A stretch of DNA of 64,000 nucleotides from Psychromonas sp. L1A2. GTDB lineage: Bacteria; Pseudomonadota; Gammaproteobacteria; Enterobacterales; Psychromonadaceae. The notes under the pieces were generated by a model. The model saw only the letters and a program-made list of their open reading frames with translations. It was not told the DNA's origin and did not search any database. Shown piece after piece: positions 55,999-64,000 of the stretch. Position 1 is the first letter of the stretch. Every line of letters begins with the position of its first letter. The stretch is taken from the NCBI RefSeq assembly GCF_009828855.1, contig NZ_WUAG01000001.1, forward strand, positions 2,108,001 to 2,172,000, read 5' to 3'. Made by a program: the position numbers and the translations under genes.

Positions 55999-58900
55999 TT
56001 ATACTGTTTCAAAATTGATAGGATCTGTTTTATCAGTATCCATCACAACCGAATTTAATACTTGCTTAGTAAAGCGATGAATATAACGTGGTCCACCAGC
56101 TTTAGGGCCTGTACCAGATAAACCCTGCCCACCAAATGGTTGTACACCAACCACTGCACCAACTTGGTCACGATTAATATAACAGTTACCAACACGACTT
56201 GAATTAGCAATTTGCGTATAAGTTGTTTCATTACGGCTATGAATACCCATGGTTAAACCAAAACCCGTATTATTAATTTGCTCAACAACTTGCTCTAATT
56301 CAGATGATTTAAAACGAATAATATGCAAAATAGGACCGAACTGCTCTTCCGTTAGTTGCCCTAGATGATCGATTTCAATGGCCGTTGGCGCAATAAAATC
56401 ACCTTTACTGCAACTTTCGTTGAGTTCAACCTGCGCTAATAACGTATGTTGTTTTGCCATCTTTTCTATATGTTCAGTCAATTTATCTTTAGCCGTTTTA
56501 TCAATCACTGGACCGACATCCGTACTATGTAAATAAGGTAAACCAACTGATAGTTCTTTCATCGCGCCTTTGATTAATTCAATCACACGTTCAGCAATAT
56601 CTTCTTGAATAAACAACACACGTAATGCAGAACAACGCTGACCTGCTGATGCGAACGCAGAACGAACAACGTCACGAACAACTTGCTCTGGTAATGCAGT
56701 ACTATCAACAATCATGGCATTTTGACCGCCTGTTTCAGCAACAAAAGTAGCTGGGAGCGCTTCCCTTTTTGCTAAATTGCGGTTAATCGCCTGAGCAGTA
56801 TTTGTTGAACCTGTAAACACAACACCCGCAATACGTGTGTCAGAGGTTAAAGCAGAACCAATTTCAGCACCGTTACCCGTTAATAAATGGATCGCTTGCT
56901 CTGGGAAACCCGCTTCTAACATTAATGATACAGCGCGCGCTGCAATTAATGAGGTTTGTTCAGCAGGTTTTGCAATCACAGTATTACCAGTGACTAACGC
57001 AGCACTAATTTGGCCAAGGAAAATAGCTAATGGGAAATTCCATGGGCTAATACAAACAAATACGCCCTTACCTTTACGACGAACTTCTTGAATGATGTTA
57101 TCAAAGCTCACATTCGCTTCACTGAATGAAAGACTGTAAATAGCTTGTTGACCATAATAACGACAGAAGTCCACTGCCTCACGCACTTCATCAATACAAT
57201 CATGAATTGTTTTGCCTGCTTCTTGGTGACATAACGCAATCAATTCAGGCATATTCTCTTCAAGTAGGTCAGCTAAGTTATATAAACACTGAGCACGTTG
57301 ATCGACTTCGGTATTATTCCAGTATTCGTAATAACTATGTGCACTTGCTAATGCTGTTTCAATCATCTCAGGGGTTGAGAACAAAACTGAACCCACATCA
57401 ATACTACGATCATAAGGTGCAGTACAACGCTGTAAAGTTGCATCATGTACGGCATCGGTATGCATAACACCGTCGACAATAGGGCCAGCTTGCCAATAAT
57501 GGCCATCAAAAACTTGAATTGCTTTTTCTAATGGTGCTAATTCACTTTCAATATCAATATTAACGCTAGAAGAGTTTTTTCTATCAGTAAAAATAGACGG
57601 CGGTAAAACAATCAAACTATTATGTAAGGTTGGACGTCTTAACAACGTATCTACTGGATGCTCCGTTAATTCTTCAATAGGACAGTTTACGTCTACTAAT
57701 CTATGAACAAATGAACTATTTGCACCATTTTCTAATAAACGTCTTACTAAATACGGTAAAAGATCTTTATGGTTACCAACAGGGGCATAAATACGTACTT
57801 TACTGTTAAACATCTCCATCACATGATGATATAAAGCGTCTCCCATGCCATGTAAGCGTTGAAACTCATAAGACTGATGTTGGGCTATAGTGGTAATAGC
57901 AGCAACTGTATGAGCATTGTGAGTGGCAAATTGAGGATAAATAAGTCCTTCAATGTGCGCTCCTAATAAAAAGCGAGCACAAGCAAGATAAGAAACATCA
58001 GTGGCTTCTTTTCGAGTGTAAACAGGGTAATCAGCATATCCATTTTGTTGAGATAATTTAATTTCAGTATCCCAGTAAGCACCTTTCACTAAGCGTAGAG
58101 GGATAACATCTCCCTGATCTTTAGCTAAAGCTGCTAACCATACCAATACAGGTAATGCTCGTTTACTGTATGTTTGAATAACAACGCCTAACTTTCCCCA
58201 ACCTTGTGTTGTTGGATGACGATATAACTTTTCAAATAGATGTAATGAGAGCTCTAAACGGTCAGCTTCTTCTGCATCAATCGTTAATCCTACTTTTAAT
58301 TCACGTGCTTTCTCAATTAATAACAATACCGTATCAAACATCTCTGTCATGACGCGTTCTCTATTAGCAACTTCATAACGAGGATGTAATGCAGAAAGCT
58401 TGATAGAGACGGTTGCTGCGTTAGTTTGATCTGATTGGTTTAACGACTGATGTCCTACTGACTCAATCGCGGTCATATAGTCATTAAAATATTTATTCGC
58501 GTCACTTGCCGTCAAGGCTGACTCACCTAGCATATCAAATGAATAACTACTGCCTTGCTCAATGAATGGTTGGCCATTCTTTTGTGCTTCTTCAATACTA
58601 CGCCCCAGTACAAACTGATGGCCCATTATTTTCATTGCTTGGTTCATTGCTTGGCGGATCACAGGTTCAGACAATTTATTAACAAGATTACTAAGCACAC
58701 CACTTACACTCTTTTTGGCCGTTTTCTCTATATTGACAATTTTACCTGTTAACAATAAACCCCATGTAGAAGCATTAACAAATACAGAGTCGGATTTTTT
58801 AAGATGTGACTTCCAATCAGCAACACTTAATTTATCTTTAATAAGCGCATCAGCCGTTTCCTTATCGGGTACACGCATCAATGCTTCAGCTAAACACATC

Positions 58901-59178
58901 AGTAAAATACCTTCTTTGGTATCTAAGCTGTATTCAACTAATAAAGCATCAATCATATGGACTGCATTTTTATCTTTACGCACTCGTTTAATTAAATCAG
59001 CGGCATGATTATTAATTAAATTAAATTCATCCTTAGAAGGTGTTGCTAATGGCAATAGCTGTTGTAACCAAAGTGACTCATCCACCATATACAATGGTGA
59101 TATCAAAGACCATAACGATGCTAAGTCAGACTCTATAAAATCTTCACGCAGAGTATCTACAGCAATAAATGATGACAT
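55999..59178 (-). CDS. putA: Bifunctional proline dehydrogenase / P5C dehydrogenase
   Basis: Oxidises proline to P5C with FAD at the membrane, then P5C to glutamate with NAD. From ATG 59178 (8 bases after AGGAG) the protein has 1059 residues. An arch region (about 1-170) is followed by the PRODH barrel (about 200-470, with RLVKGAYWDTEIK, ATHNAHTVAA and RLHGMGDALY) and the P5CDH domain (about 540-1040, with ISPWNFPLAIFLGQ, the glutamate in AETGGQNAM and the catalytic cysteine in ASAGQRCSALRV). The ribbon-helix-helix DNA-binding domain of enterobacterial PutA is absent, so it cannot repress its own gene. An AraC-type regulator lies directly upstream. Confidence 0.94.
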   Translation of the reverse strand: MSSFIAVDTLREDFIESDLASLWSLISPLYMVDESLWLQQLLPLATPSKDEFNLINNHAADLIKRVRKDKNAVHMIDALLVEYSLDTKEGILLMCLAEALMRVPDKETADALIKDKLSVADWKSHLKKSDSVFVNASTWGLLLTGKIVNIEKTAKKSVSGVLSNLVNKLSEPVIRQAMNQAMKIMGHQFVLGRSIEEAQKNGQPFIEQGSSYSFDMLGESALTASDANKYFNDYMTAIESVGHQSLNQSDQTNAATVSIKLSALHPRYEVANRERVMTEMFDTVLLLIEKARELKVGLTIDAEEADRLELSLHLFEKLYRHPTTQGWGKLGVVIQTYSKRALPVLVWLAALAKDQGDVIPLRLVKGAYWDTEIKLSQQNGYADYPVYTRKEATDVSYLACARFLLGAHIEGLIYPQFATHNAHTVAAITTIAQHQSYEFQRLHGMGDALYHHVMEMFNSKVRIYAPVGNHKDLLPYLVRRLLENGANSSFVHRLVDVNCPIEELTEHPVDTLLRRPTLHNSLIVLPPSIFTDRKNSSSVNIDIESELAPLEKAIQVFDGHYWQAGPIVDGVMHTDAVHDATLQRCTAPYDRSIDVGSVLFSTPEMIETALASAHSYYEYWNNTEVDQRAQCLYNLADLLEENMPELIALCHQEAGKTIHDCIDEVREAVDFCRYYGQQAIYSLSFSEANVSFDNIIQEVRRKGKGVFVCISPWNFPLAIFLGQISAALVTGNTVIAKPAEQTSLIAARAVSLMLEAGFPEQAIHLLTGNGAEIGSALTSDTRIAGVVFTGSTNTAQAINRNLAKREALPATFVAETGGQNAMIVDSTALPEQVVRDVVRSAFASAGQRCSALRVLFIQEDIAERVIELIKGAMKELSVGLPYLHSTDVGPVIDKTAKDKLTEHIEKMAKQHTLLAQVELNESCSKGDFIAPTAIEIDHLGQLTEEQFGPILHIIRFKSSELEQVVEQINNTGFGLTMGIHSRNETTYTQIANSSRVGNCYINRDQVGAVVGVQPFGGQGLSGTGPKAGGPRYIHRFTKQVLNSVVMDTDKTDPINFETV

Positions 59179-59348
59179 AAGCAATTCTCCTAAAAGTCAT
59201 AGCAATGATTAAGGCTATGTTAAATGTTAAATAAATATGACTAATTTTCGATAGTATTTCTAATTGAATAGAATTTCTTATCAAAAGCTACGATTGATAT
59301 GTCTAAAAGTACGATGAGATTTTTTATGTGATCAAGATCACATAAAGT

Positions 59349-60128
59349 TTAATGGCGATATTTTGAAGGAGAAGTGCCTTGTAATTTGGTAAAGCTATGC
59401 GTGAAACTGCTTTGATTTGCAAAGCCACTAGCACTTGCGATAGAAGCCAATGTTAACGAGTTATCTTCTAATAGTTCTTTAGCAAATTTAAAGCGCATTT
59501 GTAAAATATATTGGTGCGGTGTAATACCAACTTGTTGCTTAAAAAGAAGATGAAATTGGCTTTCACCTAAAAACACACAGCCAGCTAACTGAGCAACCGT
59601 AATTTTAGTGGCAATTTGTTGAATGATATAATTATCAATAATAGACATATTGATTCTATTTCTTTGCATTAATTTCTGGGAAAAATCGGTTCGTACGTGA
59701 CGTTGTAGTAAAGCAATAATAGTATTCTTACAGGCATCAGTAACCAATAAGTCATCGGGAGATTGACGAATTTCTTTTACGAGTAACTGTAACAAACATT
59801 GAAACTGACTATCTATTTTAAAATAATGGTTATTATTGAAGATAGGCTCTAACCGTTCGTTTGTATATTTATCTAAGCGGGTCTGGTTTGGTAGGTTTAA
59901 GGTTAATATTTCAGATTCACCTAAACCATTAAAAGCATGATCAGATGAGGCGGTGACAATACAACCTTGTCCTGGAATAATAAGGCTTTGCATTCCCTCA
60001 ATGCTAAATTCTGAATAACCTTTTAATGCAATGACTAATTGATGATGATCGTGGTCGTGCTGCTGTACTTCATTGGGCAAAGTAATAACTTCAACTGGAC
60101 GGATAAGTCCTGTGTCAGGTGGTTTCAT
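59349..60128 (-). CDS. AraC-family regulator, probably of putA
   Basis: A 259-residue protein: N-terminal cupin sensing domain (about 15-90, with HDHDHHQLVIALKG) and a C-terminal double helix-turn-helix AraC domain (about 160-255, with LAGCVFLGESQFHLLFKQQVG and LASIASASGFANQSSFTHSF). It lies upstream of and in the same direction as putA, with 170 bases between, like the proline-responsive AraC activators of Pseudomonas. Because this PutA lacks its own DNA-binding domain, a separate proline-responsive activator is expected. The start ATG 60128 follows GGAG by 5 to 6 bases; the in-frame GTG 60149 is less likely. Confidence 0.82.
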   Translation of the reverse strand: MKPPDTGLIRPVEVITLPNEVQQHDHDHHQLVIALKGYSEFSIEGMQSLIIPGQGCIVTASSDHAFNGLGESEILTLNLPNQTRLDKYTNERLEPIFNNNHYFKIDSQFQCLLQLLVKEIRQSPDDLLVTDACKNTIIALLQRHVRTDFSQKLMQRNRINMSIIDNYIIQQIATKITVAQLAGCVFLGESQFHLLFKQQVGITPHQYILQMRFKFAKELLEDNSLTLASIASASGFANQSSFTHSFTKLQGTSPSKYRH

Positions 60129-60149
60129 AATTACTCCATTAACAATCAC

Positions 60150-60759
60150 ACACTACAATTTAATCTAAAAGTAACACCGTTTTATTACTCATTCGAATGT
60201 TATACCAATTATATTTAAATGGGCTAATCAATCTTTAAAATAATAAAAAAATAAAAAAATTAGTTTATAAACATTACCTTGAGAGTAAGCATTAAATATA
60301 AATCTAGCAACATAAATTTAGATAAAAATGAGTAGAAAAAAATGGATTTTTTAACCCATGACCTTAAGAAACCTCAAGACCAATCCATAAGGTTAAAATG
60401 AATAAATTATTTAGAGGAAAAAGACAAAATAAAGTTAATGGGAGATTCTATGGTTAAGTGGAGCAGAGCATTAGAAATAATTTTATCTACAGCACTAGAA
60501 AAATAACACAGACAATACGGTAAAGATAATGGTAGCAGTTAAAGGCCACAGTAAAACATATAGCATTAATTTAAACTTATTTAACGAATAATACTTTATA
60601 AACAAAGCTCTATATGTCAACAATCATTTTATTTTTTGAATGAAAACGAAATAAAACTTAGTGGCACCACTAAGATGCAACACCAAGAGATAAGACATAG
60701 AAATAAAGGTTATGAAAAATTTTTATTTCAAAGTCGTACCATTAAATTTACGCTAAAAC
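60150..60759. other. 610-base AT-rich gap with no clear gene
   Basis: Two very short frames are present: one starting at 60398 (MNKLFRGKRQNKVNGRFYG) and one near 60451 (MVKWSRALEIILSTALEK), the second after GGGAG. Both are under 20 codons and could be chance. No RNA gene, terminator or repeat was recognised. Confidence 0.4.
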
Positions 60760-60987
60760 TTAGTCTTTATATAAGCTATTAAACCCTTTAACACTAAAAC
60801 CATTTAAAAGTTGATCGCCAATTTTTAATACAGGCACTCCACGATAGCCAGTTTTAGCAAATTCTTTTTGGCCAGCAGGACTTTTCACATCCACTAATCT
60901 AAAGGTTATTTTTTGTTGTTCAAGATATTGCTTTGCAGTTTTGCAATGAGGGCAATTAGCCATAGAAAATAGTGTAATGCGCTTCAT
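60760..60987 (-). CDS. Glutaredoxin-like small thiol protein
   Basis: A 75-residue thioredoxin-fold protein with the active site CPHC (about residues 11-14 from ATG 60987), the cis-proline segment GVPVLKIGD and GFSVKGFNSLY at the end. CPHC is shared with some NrdH/glutaredoxin-like proteins; classical glutaredoxins have CPYC. The start at 60987 is chosen because AGGAA lies 7 bases upstream; the longer frame from 61020 has none. Substrate unknown. Confidence 0.82.
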   Translation of the reverse strand: MKRITLFSMANCPHCKTAKQYLEQQKITFRLVDVKSPAGQKEFAKTGYRGVPVLKIGDQLLNGFSVKGFNSLYKD

Positions 60988-61139
60988 AAAGAAATTCCTA
61001 ACGTAACTGATAACAAACAAGGTAATAAGATAAAGGTTTTACTATTACAAAGGCAAAACAAATACTGCCCCTTGTAATAGCCATTATTCACAGTAAACAA
61101 TAAGAAAGCTAATACGAACTTACTGCTCACTATGTATTT

Positions 61140-61206
61140 TAGTTATATAATTTAGCTGTGTAGTTTAGCTATATAATTTAGCTCTGTATTTTAACTATAT
61201 GGCTTA
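61140..61206. repeat. Short imperfect tandem repeats between glutaredoxin and slyD genes
   Basis: About three to four imperfect units of roughly 16 to 20 bases built on TATATAATTTAGCT / TGTAGTTTAGC / TGTATTTTAACTATA. The stretch lies just past the 3' end of slyD. It is probably a slippage product. Confidence 0.5.
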
Positions 61207-61216
61207 GCTAACTCTA

Positions 61217-61696
61217 TTAATGACCGCAGCCACCTTTAGCATGAGCATGACCGTGAGATAATTCATCTTCAGTCGCAGCACGAACACTAATAACGTCAAT
61301 GTTGAATGTTAATGTTTTACCTGCAAAAGGATGATTTAAATCGCAATCTGCATTAAAGCGCCCTACTTTAATAAGCGTTACTTCTTGCTTACCTTGGTTA
61401 GATTCAACCACAGCCGTCATACCCGCAGTCCATTTTTTAGCACCCTGTAAATGCTTAAGCGGAATACGTTGTAAAGCACCTTCACGACGTTCACCGTAAG
61501 ATTCTTGCGGCGTTAATGTAATTTCAAATTTATCACCCACTGTTTTATCAACAAATGCTAATTCCATTTTTTCAAATAAACCACCAGCGCCGTGAAGATA
61601 AATAAGTGGATTATTACCTGCACTATCTTCTAATAACTCTGTTCCTTCAGTCAGACGATAGTGAAATTCAACTACGCTATTTTTAGCTATTTGCAT
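61217..61696 (-). CDS. slyD: FKBP-type peptidyl-prolyl isomerase, SlyD type
   Basis: A 159-residue protein: split FKBP domain (1-70 and 125-145) with an inserted IF chaperone flap (about 75-120, ending RFNADCDLNHPFAGKTLTF), and a short His/Cys-rich metal-binding tail HGHAHAKGGCGH. It starts MQIAKNSVVEFHYRLTEG. SlyD isomerises prolines, acts as a holdase, and through the tail delivers nickel for hydrogenase maturation. The tail here is much shorter than that of E. coli SlyD (196 residues). Confidence 0.92.
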   Translation of the reverse strand: MQIAKNSVVEFHYRLTEGTELLEDSAGNNPLIYLHGAGGLFEKMELAFVDKTVGDKFEITLTPQESYGERREGALQRIPLKHLQGAKKWTAGMTAVVESNQGKQEVTLIKVGRFNADCDLNHPFAGKTLTFNIDVISVRAATEDELSHGHAHAKGGCGH

Positions 61697-61856
61697 TTTC
61701 TTTCCTTTTGGGTGTTCATTCTTATTTTTAATAAGAGTTTATAAATTAATAGTTAACAGTCAGCTACTGATAACTTTTGTTAAAAATTCTTTGTTAATAA
61801 TTGATTGCTAATTAATAGCTATTAATCATTAATATTAATATTAATTGATGATGTAG

Positions 61857-62753
61857 TTAATTTAATGTAAATACCGATAACGGTATTTGATGAGCCAATA
61901 TATGCTCTTGTTTAATCGTCTGCCTTTGTTCTGACATCACAACGAACAGCTTGTTTATTGCCAATGGAAAGTCACATTGATTGCTTTGATTCGTTAGATA
62001 TTGCTTAGCAGCAGACTGTTTAAAATAATCGATATCATGTCCACCCACATTGAAATTAACCAAGGCATTATGGGTTGGAGATAACATGGCAGAAGCACCA
62101 CTGGTGATTGCTATCTTCATTCCTTCTGGATCAAAGTCTGCAAAACATAATAATTGATGCGAAACTTTAAAACGCCTAAAGAAATCGTAAGCACGACCCG
62201 TACTTTGTTCTCGCTTTACGTCACCCCGATAAACCCATAAAGCATTCACTAAGTGTTTCGCATTGTCCAATAGAACTAATTTAGCCAAATTCGCCATCAC
62301 CGCCAAGTTTTCAACCAACACTATTTGTTTATGCTCTATGGTTTCTATTTTATTAGCATTAATATAAATACCTAATGATGAGAACGCATTAATATCTAGG
62401 ATTTTTGAATTAATTTGTAAGGTGTTCAATGAATTAACTAATACAAAGTCTTTACTAACAGCCAGTGCATTGTTTTTCTCATCATTGTCATTGGCGGCAA
62501 TATCAATTCTAGATTGCTGTTGTGGATAAGCATCAAATAGTAGATCAATATTCCATTGTGATTTAACTAACTGAATAATGGCTAATCTATCTTTTTCTGT
62601 ATAAAGCCAGTAACCATTAACAATGCGTCCAATTCGATGCGTATCAACCACCCATTGACAACTTTTAGCCGTCTTAACTTTGCCAAGGTCAGCTTTAAGA
62701 TGCTTAGCAAAGAAGTTATATTGTGTTTTATTAAAAAGGTGATCGTTCATCAT
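61857..62753 (-). CDS. Toprim-fold putative nuclease, JetD/MksG-like
   Basis: A 298-residue protein with a helical/winged N-terminal half and a C-terminal Toprim-type domain. The catalytic glutamate is in QIVLVENLAVM (E148) and the metal-binding aspartates in LLCFADFDPEGMKIA (D206, D208). The DxDPEG pattern with VYRGD before it resembles the DNA-cleaving subunit JetD of Wadjet and MksG of MksBEFG, which nick or cut plasmid DNA loaded by an SMC complex. Its ATG overlaps the stop of the preceding gene (TAATG), so the two are coupled. Whether an SMC partner exists cannot be seen. Confidence 0.6.
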   Translation of the reverse strand: MMNDHLFNKTQYNFFAKHLKADLGKVKTAKSCQWVVDTHRIGRIVNGYWLYTEKDRLAIIQLVKSQWNIDLLFDAYPQQQSRIDIAANDNDEKNNALAVSKDFVLVNSLNTLQINSKILDINAFSSLGIYINANKIETIEHKQIVLVENLAVMANLAKLVLLDNAKHLVNALWVYRGDVKREQSTGRAYDFFRRFKVSHQLLCFADFDPEGMKIAITSGASAMLSPTHNALVNFNVGGHDIDYFKQSAAKQYLTNQSNQCDFPLAINKLFVVMSEQRQTIKQEHILAHQIPLSVFTLN

Positions 62754-63997
62754 TAATTCACTTTGACTACAATATCGCTATAAGACCAGTTATGAGAAAT
62801 ACCCGCTAACTGTTTTCCTTTAGGCTTTATATCAATAAGCGCTTGTTGAGCATTAGTTAACTTACAGTAACTACTAAACACTAACTCAACCCAGGCAACA
62901 GGCTCTATATGCTGCTTTTCAATATGCCATTCTGGTAACGCTTCTTGCCAAAAACTCACCGCAGAAACAGCCTCATTAGTGGTAATAGCTAATTCGAATA
63001 AACGTTCTGTTTGCTCTTCAAAATAGTCATAACTAAAACTCATTGGCACATTATCTAAAACTTCAACGGAAGAGGTTTCACGCGCAGAAGGTTTAGTGAC
63101 ACTATTAAGCTTACGTAATGATTGTACTATTTCTATTAAAGCTTGCTCATGCGCCGTTTCTTTAACGTTAATATAAGATTTAATCGGCATAGGCGCTGCA
63201 AATCGAAGTGATTTAGGCAAGGCTTTGTCTTCGAAGATCGTGTCATTAATTTCAAATTCAGGATGCTTATTTAAGTATCGCGCCATATTACGCAATAAAC
63301 TTGCCTGTTTTTCATCACGTCTTAATTTGAATAAGCTAAGGCGCATACTATCAATGATGAAACGCAATCTTGGTAGAGTTTGATTAAACCAGTAAATAAA
63401 GCCACTAATTTTTCGTGCTAGCTCAACAGGACAAGCCCAATTCATCCACTCGTAACACGTTTCAGGGTCTATCTGTTGCAATTCCGTTAATAACTTTTGT
63501 GCGTAGGTTAACGCGCGCTCATTTTCACGGACTTTAGCACTGATGGTAGAAACAAAGCCAAACTGGCTAGAAATCGCATAATGCATGTTATCTAGGCTAA
63601 CGTTAAGATTGTCTTTCGCTTCGTATAGGAGATCGTCTAACTGATCTAAATAATATTCAGCGTCATCTTGCTGATCACCTATCACTGACAATCGGTAATC
63701 ATTCACTGTATCTTCTAAGACATCAATGACCTTACCCATATCGGTTAACTGACGATAACTGCTTTGTTTACGCATTAAACGATTAAGCATGCGCTTAAGT
63801 TCAGCACTCACTCGATAATCACCCGGCTCATCATCAGGTCTAAGTAATGATTTTTTATGCAACGCCGCTATTTTACGCGCGTCGTCACCATCACCTTGCA
63901 CTGAGCCAAAGACATAAGCTTCTGCTAATAATTGATCATTACTGCCTAATTGACGTAATAATTCAGCAACATCTTTCGTATCATAACCGGCCATTAG
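62753..63997 (-). CDS. Uncharacterised helical protein coupled to the Toprim gene, possibly kleisin-like; 5' end may lie outside the window
   Basis: At least 413 residues from ATG 63994. The frame is still open for two codons up to the window edge, so the true start may be further upstream. It is predominantly helical with heptad-like stretches (about 120-180, 225-260) and an N-terminal basic segment RVSAELKRMLNRLMRKQS that could be part of a winged helix. No enzyme motif is visible. Coupling to a JetD-like gene suggests the MukF/JetA-like subunit of an SMC system, but I cannot confirm the family by eye. The protein could equally be an unrelated partner. Confidence 0.5.
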   Translation of the reverse strand, partial: LMAGYDTKDVAELLRQLGSNDQLLAEAYVFGSVQGDGDDARKIAALHKKSLLRPDDEPGDYRVSAELKRMLNRLMRKQSSYRQLTDMGKVIDVLEDTVNDYRLSVIGDQQDDAEYYLDQLDDLLYEAKDNLNVSLDNMHYAISSQFGFVSTISAKVRENERALTYAQKLLTELQQIDPETCYEWMNWACPVELARKISGFIYWFNQTLPRLRFIIDSMRLSLFKLRRDEKQASLLRNMARYLNKHPEFEINDTIFEDKALPKSLRFAAPMPIKSYINVKETAHEQALIEIVQSLRKLNSVTKPSARETSSVEVLDNVPMSFSYDYFEEQTERLFELAITTNEAVSAVSFWQEALPEWHIEKQHIEPVAWVELVFSSYCKLTNAQQALIDIKPKGKQLAGISHNWSYSDIVVKVN

Positions 63998-64000
63998 AAC

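Overview
The window looks like chromosome from a cold-adapted marine gammaproteobacterium of the Alteromonadales or a close relative (Colwellia/Psychromonas-like). The DNA is AT-rich. Most genes have close Escherichia/Shewanella/Vibrio counterparts and keep enterobacterial neighbour pairs: ycbZ-fabA, ndh-ycfP-nagZ, fimV-usg-pdxB-fabB and mnmC divergent from fabB. A long-chain olefin cluster (oleABCD), typical of PUFA-making marine bacteria, is present. This placement is inference from gene content; no rRNA or tRNA gene was seen.

Layout. 1-7.0 kb: 4.5S RNA, pssA, aspartate aminotransferase, class I fumarase and pabB. 7-15 kb: cysB, an orphan histidine kinase with a membrane partner, a DksA-type zinc-finger protein, a LonB-like protease, fabA and sppA. 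15.6-28 kb: DUF2919 protein, ndh, ycfP, nagZ, fimV (with an 18-residue acidic tandem repeat), usg, pdxB, fabB and mnmC. 28-33 kb: oleABCD, with a small mobile-type repeat between oleC and oleD. 33.6-36.5 kb: PAS histidine kinase, single-domain response regulator and REC-HD-GYP phosphodiesterase. 37-44 kb: YgjP-like metalloprotein, TauE/SafE permease, LysR regulator, and an apparent operon TAXI receptor - TRAP permease - nitrilase.

44.5-49.2 kb is the accessory part and the main discovery. A broken 5' fragment of an integron integrase gene (intI, + strand, 49067-49200) faces away from a short leftward array of genes on the - strand: a small membrane protein, an uncharacterised gene pair and a short-chain dehydrogenase. 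Attachment-site-like hairpins sit just upstream of two of these genes. After the stop codons of the array lie directly repeated non-coding blocks on the opposite strand whose 3' tips look like domains V/VI of a group II intron. I interpret this as a decayed chromosomal integron whose cassette sites were invaded by attC-targeting group II introns.

49.3-64 kb: DinB-like, RidA, SelO, FapA-type, YebC-family, a split PutA (PRODH/P5CDH protein plus a separate C-terminal ALDH-like protein) with an AraC regulator, a glutaredoxin and SlyD. At the right edge are two translationally coupled genes: an uncharacterised helical protein (possibly kleisin-like) and a Toprim protein resembling the JetD nuclease of Wadjet/MksBEFG SMC systems. 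Any SMC gene would lie beyond the window.

Two related intergenic repeat families with TATACC...GGTATTA ends (about 226 bp and 165 bp) occur seven times, all in the same orientation and each downstream of a rightward gene.
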